Below are positions 7,368-14,951 of a stretch of DNA of 33,016 nt, in pieces. Source of the DNA: CAZUCU01 sp964589635 (GTDB lineage Bacteria > Patescibacteriota > Minisyncoccia > Phycocordibacterales > JAACPR01); assembly GCA_964589635.1 (NCBI GenBank), contig CAZPRI010000004.1, positions 1 to 33,016 of the forward strand, given 5' to 3'. Under the pieces are notes generated by a model, which saw only the letters and a program-made list of their open reading frames with translations, searched no databases and was not told the DNA's origin. Each line of letters starts with the position of its first letter. Position 1 is the stretch's first letter. Both the position numbers and the translations under genes were made by a program.

Positions 7368-8561
7368 ATGAAAACTATCCACAGGAAAACAAATGCGATA
7401 ATTTTGAGTGTCATACTTTTTACTTTTATTTTTGGTTCTGGTTTTTTTATTGGAAACAATAAACAAAGTTTTCTAGGAAATGGAGTAAGTGCAGAAGAAC
7501 CACTTGATTTAACTTCTTTCTGGAAAACATTGAGTATTTTGGAAGAAAAATTTGTCGATACAAGAGAGGCTGGAGCTACAAATGAAGAGAAGGTTTATGG
7601 AGCAATACAAGGTCTTGTCGATTCTTTTGGAGATCCATATACTGTATTCTTTCCTCCCGTAGAGAATGAGCAATTCGAAGAGACCATTTCTGGTGTTTTT
7701 GTTGGTGTAGGTATGGAAGTTGGTATTAGGGATGATTCTCTGACTGTTATTGCTCCTTTAAAAAATTCTCCAGCAGAAAAAGCCGGAGTAAAATCTGGAG
7801 ATAAGATAATTTCAATAGATGGAGAAAGTGCCCTTGATCTTTCTGTGGAGGAAGCTGTTAGGAAAATACGAGGGGAGAAAGGCGAGATTGTTACTATCAC
7901 AGTTCTTAGAGAGGGTCAAAAGGAACCAATTACTATAGACATTACTAGAGATACTATTCTTGTTCCAACTATTGAAACAAAAACAATCGATGATGTCTTC
8001 TATATTGCACTGTATAGCTTTTCAGCATCGGCTCCGAGTGAATTCAGATATGCTTTGAGGGAATTTGCAGAATCAGGAAAAAAGAAAATTGTACTTGATT
8101 TAAGAGGTAATCCGGGAGGTTTTTTAGATGTTGCAATTGATATTTCTAGTTGGTTCCTAAAATCAGGTAAAATTATTGCTGTTGAGGATTTTGGAGGAAG
8201 TAAAGAACAGAAAATCTTTAGGAGTAAAGGATACGCTCCGTTTAAGGATAATCTGAAAGTTGCTATATTGATTGATGAAGGTTCAGCATCTGCTTCTGAG
8301 ATTGTTGCTGGTGCTCTTTCAGAACACAGTAAAGCTGTACTTGTTGGAAAAAATACTTTTGGAAAGGGTTCAGTTCAGGAACTAGTTAGTATTACAGAAA
8401 ATACGTCATTAAAAGTAACGATAGCTAAATGGTTAACTCCAGAAGGTAAATCAATTTCTGATGGAGGGCTTACACCAGAATTTGAAATTGATTTAGATGT
8501 TGAAAAATATAAAGAGGGAATCGATACACAATTGCAAAAAGCTATTGAGGTGCTAAAGTGA
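7368..8561 (+). CDS. S41 family C-terminal processing protease (CtpA/Prc-like), secreted or membrane-anchored
   Basis: 397 residues. A basic N-terminus and hydrophobic segment (about 10-28) act as a signal anchor. The PDZ domain is at about 100-185 and the S41 catalytic domain at about 205-375. The nucleophile block GSASASE is at 305-311 and the catalytic lysine is K333 in FGKGSVQ. LDLRGNPGG (243-251) is the typical oxyanion-side loop. Such proteases trim C-termini of envelope proteins after PDZ recognition; the substrate is unknown. rplI follows after 84 nt. Confidence 0.93.
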   Translation: MKTIHRKTNAIILSVILFTFIFGSGFFIGNNKQSFLGNGVSAEEPLDLTSFWKTLSILEEKFVDTREAGATNEEKVYGAIQGLVDSFGDPYTVFFPPVENEQFEETISGVFVGVGMEVGIRDDSLTVIAPLKNSPAEKAGVKSGDKIISIDGESALDLSVEEAVRKIRGEKGEIVTITVLREGQKEPITIDITRDTILVPTIETKTIDDVFYIALYSFSASAPSEFRYALREFAESGKKKIVLDLRGNPGGFLDVAIDISSWFLKSGKIIAVEDFGGSKEQKIFRSKGYAPFKDNLKVAILIDEGSASASEIVAGALSEHSKAVLVGKNTFGKGSVQELVSITENTSLKVTIAKWLTPEGKSISDGGLTPEFEIDLDVEKYKEGIDTQLQKAIEVLK

Positions 8562-8595
8562 TAAAAACAATGAGAGACGATTATGTTTTTATCAC

Positions 8596-8612
8596 CCTAA
8601 ACTCGATTTAGG
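8596..8612 (+). other. Small hairpin in the leader before rplI
   Basis: A 6-bp stem CCTAAA/TTTAGG with loop CTCGA, about 33 nt before the rplI ATG and not followed by a T-run. It may be a weak processing or regulatory element. No clear promoter with TGN-TATAAT was found for rplI, so the gene may depend on read-through from the protease gene. Confidence 0.3.
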
Positions 8613-8645
8613 TTCCAGATCAATAATCAATTAAATATAAAGAAT

Positions 8646-9068
8646 ATGAAAGTAATTTTATTAAAGGATGTGCCAAAATTGGGAAAAAAAGACGACATTA
8701 AAGATGTTAAGTTTGGATATGCAATGAATATGTTATTTCCTAAAGGTTTGGCTGTAGAGGCTTCTGAAGGGAAAGTTAAAACTATTGAAGAGAAAAAACA
8801 GGCTGAATTGGATTCAAATACTAAGGAACAAGAGAGAATTTACAGTTTGATAGACTCATTAAATGGAAAGACTTTTGAAATAAAAGTAGCAACAAATGAT
8901 AAAGGTCATATGTTTTCTAGATTACATGTAGATGAAGTTGTAAAAGTTCTAGGAATGCCAGATGCCAAGAAATTAATTACGTTGCCAGAAATAAAAGAAA
9001 TTGGTAAGTATGAAATCGTTATGCAATCTGATGAAAAGAAAGGTACTTTTATTTTAGATATTAAGTAA
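8646..9068 (+). CDS. rplI: 50S ribosomal protein L9 (bL9)
   Basis: 140 residues. The N-terminal domain begins MKVILLKDVPKLGKK and contains FGYAMNMLFPKGLAVEAS, the classic L9 signature; the long central helix is at about 41-75 and the C-terminal rRNA-binding domain at about 76-140. L9 binds 23S rRNA and supports frame maintenance. L9 is reported missing in several Patescibacteria lineages, so its presence helps place this genome. A strong terminator shared with convergent rpmA follows. Confidence 0.95.
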   Translation: MKVILLKDVPKLGKKDDIKDVKFGYAMNMLFPKGLAVEASEGKVKTIEEKKQAELDSNTKEQERIYSLIDSLNGKTFEIKVATNDKGHMFSRLHVDEVVKVLGMPDAKKLITLPEIKEIGKYEIVMQSDEKKGTFILDIK

Positions 9069-9094
9069 GACAAAATTCCCTTAGTATGCAATAT

Positions 9095-9125
9095 AAAAAG
9101 CGGCGACCGAAGGTCGCCGCTTTTT
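9095..9125. terminator. Bidirectional terminator between rplI and rpmA
   Basis: A perfect 14-bp stem AAAAAGCGGCGACC / GGTCGCCGCTTTTT with a GAA loop and T-runs for both strands. The core is the same palindromic hairpin found after dnaJ at 24261-24285. Confidence 0.92.
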
Positions 9126-9151
9126 AAATTATTCTATCCTAAGGATATCTA

Positions 9152-9424
9152 CTAAATTACTTCAACAAGTTTTCTTTCTACAACTTTTGAATCAAATCTA
9201 GTTTTTCTTTTTTTAGAGAATTTTACAATACCTTCTTTTGTAGCAAAGATAGAATGAGTTCTTCCTATTCCTGTATTTTTACCTGAAATAAACTTAGTTC
9301 CTCTTTGCATTACAATGATGTCACCAGCCTTAGCCGTTTGTCCATCTGAAACTTTAATACCAAGATATTTTGGGTTTGAATCTTTCAGGTTTTTTGTTGA
9401 TCCTCCTGCTTTAACTTTAGACAT
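9152..9424 (-). CDS. rpmA: 50S ribosomal protein L27 (bL27)
   Basis: 90 residues. It starts MSKVKAGGSTKNLKD, matching the flexible L27 N-terminal tail near the peptidyl transferase centre, and continues with LGIKVSDGQTAKAGDIIVMQRGTKF and the GKNTGIGRTHSIFA block. It is a single-gene unit, convergent with rplI and far from rplU. No extended -10 like that of its neighbours was found; the upstream 20 nt are only A/T. Confidence 0.95.
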   Translation of the reverse strand: MSKVKAGGSTKNLKDSNPKYLGIKVSDGQTAKAGDIIVMQRGTKFISGKNTGIGRTHSIFATKEGIVKFSKKRKTRFDSKVVERKLVEVI

Positions 9425-9476
9425 ATTTTAATTATTATTTAAATTTAACTTATCTCTTTCGAGTAAAATTAGTATT

Positions 9477-9839
9477 GTGATTCTAATACAAAGAATTAGA
9501 AAAATCAAGGGAAAACCCTGGTTTAATGAAATTTTACTTGATGGTGTATTCTACATTTTATTTTTCATTATTGGAACTCTGGTTGTTTTATTTAAGATAA
9601 GTGAAAAAGAGGGGATTTTAATGTTGATTGAGGAGACAAATATAGCAAAAACTGTTGCAAATAAAGACTATGATGAAGATACTGGATCTGAAAATAAGTA
9701 TGTTGCATCAAGTAGGGGAAAATATTTCTATGAAATTGGTTCAGACAGAGAAAAATCCCTATCTGCTAAAAATAAAATATATTTCAGTACCTTTGATGAG
9801 GCAAAAGAGCTAGGTTTTAAGCCATATTTGAGTAATTGA
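9477..9839 (+). CDS. Membrane-anchored protein with C-terminal Ada-like domain lacking cysteines
   Basis: 120 residues from a GTG start with TAAAAT ending 7 nt upstream, a probable leaderless start. A basic N-terminus and one membrane helix (about 22-41) precede a charged linker and a C-terminal module (about 74-120). That module has the pattern YVASSRGKYFYE, NKIYFSTFDEAKELGFKP. It resembles the Ada metal-binding fold (strand, Phe-Asp-Glu-Ala helix, Gly-Phe-Lys-Pro), but all four zinc cysteines are absent. The module would sit outside the membrane or in the cytoplasm depending on orientation. The family assignment is tentative. Confidence 0.6.
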   Translation: MILIQRIRKIKGKPWFNEILLDGVFYILFFIIGTLVVLFKISEKEGILMLIEETNIAKTVANKDYDEDTGSENKYVASSRGKYFYEIGSDREKSLSAKNKIYFSTFDEAKELGFKPYLSN

Positions 9840-9865
9840 CAAATTAAACAAAATGTCCTCTAGTA

Positions 9866-9893
9866 TTGACTTTGCTTGAAATCATGTTAAGAT
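9866..9893 (+). promoter_or_regulatory. -35/-10 promoter of the lysozyme-like gene
   Basis: TTGACT (9866-9871), 16-nt spacer, TAAGAT (9888-9893). It predicts a start near 9900, immediately before the first leader hairpin, and so a 5' leader of about 90-135 nt. Confidence 0.6.
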
Positions 9894-9900
9894 GTTTCGA

Positions 9901-10007
9901 GTTCGGTTAAGCACACCGAACCATTGCTTCAAGGACCTGTTAAACAGGGTTTCCTGGGCCTACATCGAGTATACGGTTGCATATGTAGATTACAGTTAAG
10001 AGTAGGC
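9901..10007 (+). promoter_or_regulatory. Structured 5' leader with mutually exclusive stems (candidate RNA switch)
   Basis: Stem 1 is GTTCGG/CCGAAC (9901-9906 with 9916-9921). A small hairpin CCTGT/ACAGG lies at about 9936-9948. CTACAT (9960-9965) can pair with ATGTAG (9983-9988), or GCCTAC (9958-9963) can pair with GTAGGC (10002-10007), but not both. The first pairing buries an AUG-UAG start-stop. The second pairs across the apparent start of the signal peptide. It does not fit the riboswitch consensus sequences I compared it with. Confidence 0.45.
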
Positions 10008-10471
10008 TTATAATACAATTTACTATCGGACTTGCGATGCTAGCAGCATCAATCACTGGAGCTAATTCAGTTGATCTAGCAAGCCTTGATGGAGTCGATT
10101 CAACAAATGTTGTTGACGAGAGTATCAAAGATGAGGTTCATTCAGAACCAGCTACTGTTAAAGAAACAGTAGATGAGTACTTCAAAGAAAACCCAATACT
10201 TTCAAAAGTTGCATTCTGTGAGTCTAGATATAAACAATTCGGAACGAATGGCGAAGCCCTACGAGGTGTGGTTAATTCACAAGATGTCGGTGTTATGCAG
10301 ATTAATGAGAAATATCACTTAAGTGATTCCATTAAGCTAGGCATTGATATCTATACACTGGAAGGTAACTTAGCCTATGCACAACACCTATATGATAACC
10401 AAGGAGTCGCTCCTTGGGTTCACTCATCAAAATGTTGGAGCAATGGAGAGAGTTTTGCACTAAACAACTAA
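9989..10471 (+). CDS. Secreted lysozyme-like (SLT/Rpf-type) transglycosylase domain protein
   Basis: The ATG at 10037 gives 144 residues but cuts the signal peptide. The frame continues upstream as TVKSRLIIQFTIGLA, a basic n-region plus hydrophobic core, back to an ATT at 9989 just after a TAG. I therefore propose a non-AUG start at 9989, with ATG 10037 the conservative alternative. The mature domain (about 45-144 from ATG 10037) has the catalytic glutamate in FCESRYKQF (E62), then QDVGVMQINEKYH, LEGNLAYAQHLY and a C-terminal CW. The family cleaves peptidoglycan glycan strands. The gene is a single unit with structured RNA on both sides. Confidence 0.75.
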   Translation: MTVKSRLIIQFTIGLAMLAASITGANSVDLASLDGVDSTNVVDESIKDEVHSEPATVKETVDEYFKENPILSKVAFCESRYKQFGTNGEALRGVVNSQDVGVMQINEKYHLSDSIKLGIDIYTLEGNLAYAQHLYDNQGVAPWVHSSKCWSNGESFALNN

Positions 10472-10474
10472 AAA

Positions 10475-10507
10475 CCTGACATTAGTCAGGGCGACACAAA
10501 AGTGTCG
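10475..10507 (+). other. Two tandem hairpins in the 3' UTR of the lysozyme-like gene
   Basis: CCTGAC-ATTA-GTCAGG (10475-10490) and CGACAC-AAAA-GTGTCG (10492-10507). Both have perfect 6-bp stems and 4-nt loops and start 4 nt after the stop codon. Neither has a T-run, so they more likely protect or regulate the mRNA end than terminate it. Confidence 0.6.
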
Positions 10508-10520
10508 TTTATTACACTTA

Positions 10521-10554
10521 ACAAAAAGCACAATCAATTGATTGTGCTTTTTGT
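10521..10554 (+). terminator. Terminator of the lysozyme-like gene, 34-bp perfect palindrome
   Basis: The palindrome runs from ACAAAAAGCACAATC to its exact mirror, with AATT at the centre. It is followed by TTTTTT and is the third hairpin in the series after the stop codon. Confidence 0.9.
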
Positions 10555-10792
10555 TTTTTAATTTCGGTAGGGAAGTTGGGTATAAATTTTTTGCACATAC
10601 TTTATTTTTTTTATTACACAACGAAGTAATCCTAAAAAAATGAATCATATCTAAACTCAAAAAGCGTACCGGTGATTATAGAAAATTTTTTTTAAAAGAT
10701 ATCTTGTATTGAAAATGTACATCAAAGGGGAGTGCTTATGGAAGAGTAATGCATATATATGTGTGTCGCACAATATATCTTTCCGGTCATGT
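10555..10792. other. Intergenic stretch without a gene
   Basis: About 240 nt, very AT-rich, between the terminator and the end of the minus-strand membrane gene. It contains an AGGGGAG motif before ATG GAA GAG TAA at 10738-10749, a three-codon ORF whose stop overlaps another ATG. That second frame runs antisense to the membrane gene and looks non-coding. I see no hairpin or promoter of note. Confidence 0.5.
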
Positions 10793-11059
10793 TTATGTAC
10801 CTAAAAGGTCTCTTGCCTTGGATACTAATGTAACAGCTAGATTATATAGGAACTCTATTAAGTTCATTGTTGCATTTAAAATCCAATTAAATACTGGACT
10901 GGCTACCTTCTCCCAGAATATTTTAGGATCAATTCCAAGCCATAACATTATTCCTGCAAGTAGTATTAGTAATATGAAAAGCCTCACAAAGCCTCCATTT
11001 TTGACCTCCTGTAATCGATTCTTAGCGTTTTTATGTTGTATGTTGGTACCTTTTATCAT
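10793..11059 (-). CDS. Small membrane protein, function unknown
   Basis: 88 residues. A charged N-terminus (about 1-24) is followed by a strong membrane helix (25-42, LFILLILLAGIMLWLGI) and a second, amphipathic or membrane segment (about 52-80, FNWILNATMNLIEFLYNLAVTLVS). No family is recognised. A leaderless-type promoter precedes it. It follows the M23 hydrolase gene on the same strand, so a role in the envelope is possible but not shown. Confidence 0.75.
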   Translation of the reverse strand: MIKGTNIQHKNAKNRLQEVKNGGFVRLFILLILLAGIMLWLGIDPKIFWEKVASPVFNWILNATMNLIEFLYNLAVTLVSKARDLLGT

Positions 11060-11066
11060 GTAAATA

Positions 11067-11075
11067 ATTATAGCA
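11067..11075 (-). promoter_or_regulatory. Extended -10 promoter of the small membrane gene, predicted leaderless
   Basis: Minus strand TGC then TATAAT, ending 7 nt before the ATG at 11059. Confidence 0.65.
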
Positions 11076-11108
11076 TTTAAATCTCTGTGAAACTTTTTAT
11101 TTTATTGT

Positions 11109-12413
11109 CTACGGTAAGTAACTTAGTGGATCAAGATAAGCATCTAGGTCAGCAAAAACTCCTGTGGCGTCTGTGGAAGCACATCCTGTAGCAGATTTCT
11201 TTTGCGCAGCATACTTACCAACAAATACACCTTGAGTTGCATAAAGTCCTAGGTGAAGATGGGGTCCAGTAGATACACCAGTATTTCCTGATAATCCAAT
11301 AACGGTTCCTTGGGTAACTCTCTCCCCTGGCGATCTTAAAATTGACGATAGGTGAGCGTAAAGACTACTTAAACCGTTGTCGTGTTCAACTAGGATAAAT
11401 TTTCCCCATGCGTAACACCCAGGATAGGCATCTGTATTACCTACACCTTTTATTACACCATCTGAAATCGTTCTAACTTGTGATCCAATTGGTGTTCCAA
11501 AGTCTGCACCTGGATGGAATGGTCGTGAATAAACTCCAGGATTCGTCTTAGCAAATTGAGTTCCTCCAAATTGTTGGGTAACATAAATTGAATCTAGGGG
11601 CCAACCCAGAAGACCTTTTATGGCTGAAGGATATGATCCAGGATCAACTAATATGTTAAGTTTAGATTCAATCTCTAGTAATGTATCCTGGAATTCCTTT
11701 TTTTGTGCTTCTTTTTTAGCGAGTACAGCCTTATAATTTGCTTCCTGGTTCTTTGTAACAGCCAAAAGAGAATCTTTTTCTTTTTTTGTGTATTCAACAG
11801 ATTCTCTTTGTCCCACAAGCTTTAATCTTTCTTCCTCAAGATTTTCTTTTTCTGTTTCTGATTCTGTTTTTTTAGTGAATAATTCTTCATTTAGATTTAT
11901 TAATTCTACCTTTTTTTTACCTAAGGTTTTCTTGATTTTTTGAATATTCACTAAGTCTTTTGTAAAATCAGATATTGTTCTACTAGAAAATATCATTTCG
12001 AAAATAGATCTATCTTCAAGTACATTTAGTGCTCTTACAGCCTCTGAAAGTGCCCCGTTTGTAATTTCAATTTTATTTCGTTTGTCTACTATTTCTATAG
12101 AAATTTTCTCAATGTTTGTCTCGGTTTTTCCAATTACATTCCTAGTTCTTGATATCTCTGCGTCTAGCTTTTTCTGGGTTGCATTTAAGGAGTTAACCAC
12201 TGACTGTAAGCTTGCTGCTTTCTTTGATGTATCTTCAACCTTTAATCTTTGTTCAGCAATCTCTTTTTCCAATTTTTGAATTTCAATATTATAATTAGCA
12301 ATTTCTTGTTCGAGCTCTGATACTGATTGCCCTTGAACTGAAAAAGGTAATGACATTACAAAAATCAAAAATAGAAATAATATATTCTTTTTAAGAAAGT
12401 TTCTGTATTGCAT
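11109..12413 (-). CDS. Secreted M23 peptidoglycan hydrolase with coiled coil (EnvC/NlpD-like)
   Basis: 434 residues. A signal peptide (about 1-28) and a long coiled coil (about 30-250) precede an M23 (LytM) domain at about 268-400. Zinc ligands are visible: H300 and D304 in FHPGADFG and H387 in PHLHLG, with H385 as the catalytic partner, and YAHLS at 352-356. It should therefore be an active endopeptidase, unlike degenerate EnvC types. EnvC-like proteins control cell-wall splitting at division. Its ATG lies inside the 3' end of gltX (23-nt overlap), so it is co-expressed with gltX and murG. Confidence 0.92.
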   Translation of the reverse strand: MQYRNFLKKNILFLFLIFVMSLPFSVQGQSVSELEQEIANYNIEIQKLEKEIAEQRLKVEDTSKKAASLQSVVNSLNATQKKLDAEISRTRNVIGKTETNIEKISIEIVDKRNKIEITNGALSEAVRALNVLEDRSIFEMIFSSRTISDFTKDLVNIQKIKKTLGKKKVELINLNEELFTKKTESETEKENLEEERLKLVGQRESVEYTKKEKDSLLAVTKNQEANYKAVLAKKEAQKKEFQDTLLEIESKLNILVDPGSYPSAIKGLLGWPLDSIYVTQQFGGTQFAKTNPGVYSRPFHPGADFGTPIGSQVRTISDGVIKGVGNTDAYPGCYAWGKFILVEHDNGLSSLYAHLSSILRSPGERVTQGTVIGLSGNTGVSTGPHLHLGLYATQGVFVGKYAAQKKSATGCASTDATGVFADLDAYLDPLSYLP

Positions 12414-13716
12414 TCGTGATTCTTTTTATAACCTCTTCTTTTCCTAAAATATAACTCAGTGTAAATGGATCTATCGACCTATCTTTTCCAGATAATGAAT
12501 ATCTAAGAGGCCACAAAACGTCCCCTTTCCCCTCCTCTGTTGCATAGGGGAAAATGATTTCCTTAATTTTTTTAGTTTGAAAGTCATCTAAGTTAATTTC
12601 AACTATAAAATTCATAATTTTATGTAGATGTTTTAAAGTCGCATCTGGAGTGTTTTCCTTCCAGTTTAACTTACTTGTCTCAAATTCAGGTAAAGAGATA
12701 AGGTATTCAAATTCACCCCCTTCTATGAACAGAGATTCTAAATTATTAATATTTTCTATTCTTTCTTTTATTTCTACTATTGCTTTTTTAAGAATTTCAT
12801 TATCAATATTTACTTTAGAAGAAATCATCTCGATTAATATTTTGTCATCAATTTTTTTAATCCACTCTTTGTTAAACCAGTTTAATTTTTCCACATTGAA
12901 CATAGCCCCTCCCTTTTGTAGATCCTCTATTCTAAAAGTTTGTATTAGTTCATCCATACTAAAAATTTCTTTTTCATCTTTTGGTGCCCACCCAAGTAGG
13001 GCTAAAAAGTTGACGAAAGCATCCTTAATGTAACCCTTTTCCTTATAATCTAAAACTGATGTAGCACCATCTCTTTTAGATAGTTTACTCTTGTCTTTGT
13101 TGAGGATGAGTGCCATATGAGCGTAAACAGGTCTTTTGGCGCCAATTGCTTCCTGTATAAGAATTTGTCTTGGTGTATTTGAGATATGGTCTTCTCCTCG
13201 GATTACATGAGTAACTCCCATGTCATGATCATCAACGACAACTGCTAAGTGGTATAGTGGTTCGTTTATTGTTTTTGCAATTACAAAATCTCCAAGATCT
13301 GTTGTGTTGAATGTAATCTCACCTCTAACAGCATCACTAAAAACAAGTTCTTTGTTTGGATTCCTGAATCTTATGACTTCACTTCTTTGACCTTCTTCCT
13401 TCGCTTCTTCTTTTGATATATAAGCTTTGTCTTCGTGGATAAGTTTCTCGATATATTTTTTGTAAATATCAGACCTTTCACTTTGTCTATAAATTTCGTC
13501 CCAACTCATTCCTAGCCAATGAAGACCTTCAATAATATTTTCTTCGTACTCCTTTTTACTTCTCTCCTTATCTGTATCCTCGATTCTTAGTATAAATTTT
13601 CCGTCATTCTGCTTTGCAAACAAATAATTAAAAAGAGCTGTTCTCGCTGTTCCTATGTGTAAATTTCCTGTTGGAGATGGGGCTATTCTAACTACAACAT
13701 TGCTAGGATTCTTCAT
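12391..13716 (-). CDS. gltX: Glutamyl-tRNA synthetase
   Basis: 441 residues from the ATG at 13716. The class I motifs are HIGT at 20-23 (IAPSPTGNLHIGT) and KLSKR in the Rossmann fold. An upstream ATG at 13764 would add 16 residues and overlap murG by 11 nt. The internal ATG is preferred because GluRS families start about 10 residues before the APSPTG motif and because TATAAT ends 9 nt upstream of it. Whether it is discriminating or charges tRNA-Gln as well cannot be decided here; no gatCAB is in the window. Confidence 0.94.
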   Translation of the reverse strand: MKNPSNVVVRIAPSPTGNLHIGTARTALFNYLFAKQNDGKFILRIEDTDKERSKKEYEENIIEGLHWLGMSWDEIYRQSERSDIYKKYIEKLIHEDKAYISKEEAKEEGQRSEVIRFRNPNKELVFSDAVRGEITFNTTDLGDFVIAKTINEPLYHLAVVVDDHDMGVTHVIRGEDHISNTPRQILIQEAIGAKRPVYAHMALILNKDKSKLSKRDGATSVLDYKEKGYIKDAFVNFLALLGWAPKDEKEIFSMDELIQTFRIEDLQKGGAMFNVEKLNWFNKEWIKKIDDKILIEMISSKVNIDNEILKKAIVEIKERIENINNLESLFIEGGEFEYLISLPEFETSKLNWKENTPDATLKHLHKIMNFIVEINLDDFQTKKIKEIIFPYATEEGKGDVLWPLRYSLSGKDRSIDPFTLSYILGKEEVIKRITNAIQKLS

Positions 13717-13725
13717 CCCTAGAAA

Positions 13726-13731
13726 ATTATA
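13726..13731 (-). promoter_or_regulatory. -10 box before the internal gltX start
   Basis: Minus strand TATAAT, 9 nt before ATG 13716, without the TGN extension of the other sites. It supports the shorter gltX start and an internal promoter in the murG-gltX run. Confidence 0.45.
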
Positions 13732-13753
13732 TATGCATTTTTGTAGATTTGAT

Positions 13754-14881
13754 CTAAGACTCATGTTTTATTAATGTTGAAATTATTTCTTTTGCTATCA
13801 ATTTGTCTGCTCCCTTTTTATAAAAACCCTTTGCGCTCTGAGACATTTCTTCTAGTTTAGTAAAATCGTCAAAAAGACGATCTATTTCTGACTCTAATAT
13901 TTCTGGTGTAAGATTGTTTTCCTCTATGACAATACATGCACCAGATCGAAGGTAATTATACGCGTTTTTTCTTTGGTGGTCATTGTTTGTATCTGTAATG
14001 GGGATAATAATGCTTGGTTTGTTCCATGCTGCAATTTCAAAGATTGTTGAACCTGCTCTAGAGATTACTAGTTGAGATGCTCCTGCAGCCATTTTCATAC
14101 CAAGATCATTTAAGTAGTCAAATAATTTGTATCTATCTTTATTATCACTATTTAGAAGTACAGCATCGGTTAAATCTTTGACCTCTTGTATATTTGCTTT
14201 ACCCACTTGATGGATTACTTGGTATCTTTCTAGTAATTGAGGTAAAACATCAATAATTGCATCATTTATAAAGCGTGCTCCCTGTGAACCACCAAGAATT
14301 AAAAGTGTAGGAATTGTTTTTTCAAACCCTAAATATTCATGACCACCCTCAACGGCGGGTTGTTCAATTTCATTTCTGACAGGATTTCCTGTCAGAGCAA
14401 CCTTACTTTTGTCAAAATAATCTGCAGCATCGGGATATGAAATAGCGATTTTTTTAGCATATTTTGATGCCCACTGATTTGCCCTTCCTGGTGCAGAATC
14501 TGATTCATGAATTACGATAGGGATTCCTAATAATTTTCCTGCAAATACAACTGGTACACTTCCCCACCCACCCTTACTAAAAATTACATCTGGATAAATC
14601 CAAAAAACTGTCCAAACAGCCTGTACTCCACCAAGTACTAATTTAAATTTATCTATAAGATTTAAGAAAGAAGAGTAGGTCCTTTGTTTCCCAGACATCA
14701 CTTTTCTATATATTATAGCGTTGTCATAAAGAATTCCTCTGTTGTATGGATCAGGTGCCAAAAAATAGAGAGTAGGATCTATTAGTTTTTCATCTCGAAC
14801 AAGCTGTCTTATTTCCTGAGCCACTGCTATTATTGGGTAGAAATGACCTCCTGTACCACCACCTGTAAAAACTATTTTCAT
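13754..14881 (-). CDS. murG: UDP-GlcNAc:lipid I N-acetylglucosaminyltransferase MurG
   Basis: 375 residues, GT-B fold. The N-terminal glycine loop GGTGGHFYP is at 7-15. The second domain carries the LILGGSQGARFIND block and the UDP-GlcNAc site SRAGSTIFEIAAWNKPSIIIP, the family signature. MurG adds GlcNAc to lipid I on the inner membrane face to give lipid II. With mraY and ftsW nearby, the membrane steps of peptidoglycan synthesis are clustered here. Confidence 0.95.
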   Translation of the reverse strand: MKIVFTGGGTGGHFYPIIAVAQEIRQLVRDEKLIDPTLYFLAPDPYNRGILYDNAIIYRKVMSGKQRTYSSFLNLIDKFKLVLGGVQAVWTVFWIYPDVIFSKGGWGSVPVVFAGKLLGIPIVIHESDSAPGRANQWASKYAKKIAISYPDAADYFDKSKVALTGNPVRNEIEQPAVEGGHEYLGFEKTIPTLLILGGSQGARFINDAIIDVLPQLLERYQVIHQVGKANIQEVKDLTDAVLLNSDNKDRYKLFDYLNDLGMKMAAGASQLVISRAGSTIFEIAAWNKPSIIIPITDTNNDHQRKNAYNYLRSGACIVIEENNLTPEILESEIDRLFDDFTKLEEMSQSAKGFYKKGADKLIAKEIISTLIKHES

Positions 14882-14887
14882 GGGAGT

Positions 14888-14896
14888 ATTATACCA
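14888..14896 (-). promoter_or_regulatory. Extended -10 promoter of murG, predicted leaderless
   Basis: Minus strand TGG then TATAAT, ending 6 nt before the ATG. Confidence 0.65.
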
Positions 14897-14922
14897 AATA
14901 TTTCTGTCTAATCACTGCTGGT

Positions 14923-14951
14923 TTGGCAACGTCCGACGTTGGCAAAAAGCA
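14923..14951. terminator. Palindromic hairpin after ftsW
   Basis: CAACGTC (14927-14933) mirrors GACGTTG (14935-14941), extended by TTGGC/GGCAA with one mismatch. It lies between the ftsW stop and the murG promoter. No T-run follows on the minus strand, so termination would be weak. Confidence 0.4.

Noticed and set aside
9901..10007. c-di-AMP (ydaO) riboswitch before a lysozyme/Rpf-like gene
   Set aside because: Such genes are classic targets, and ACAGTTAAGAGTAGGC faintly recalls the 3' end of the class. However, the leader is too short and the conserved internal GGG and AAUC elements are missing.
10749..11063. 104-residue plus-strand ORF opposite the small membrane gene
   Set aside because: It is antisense to the ORF at 10793-11059, which has membrane helices and a promoter. 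The plus frame has no coherent domain. The MEE stop ORF before it is probably chance.
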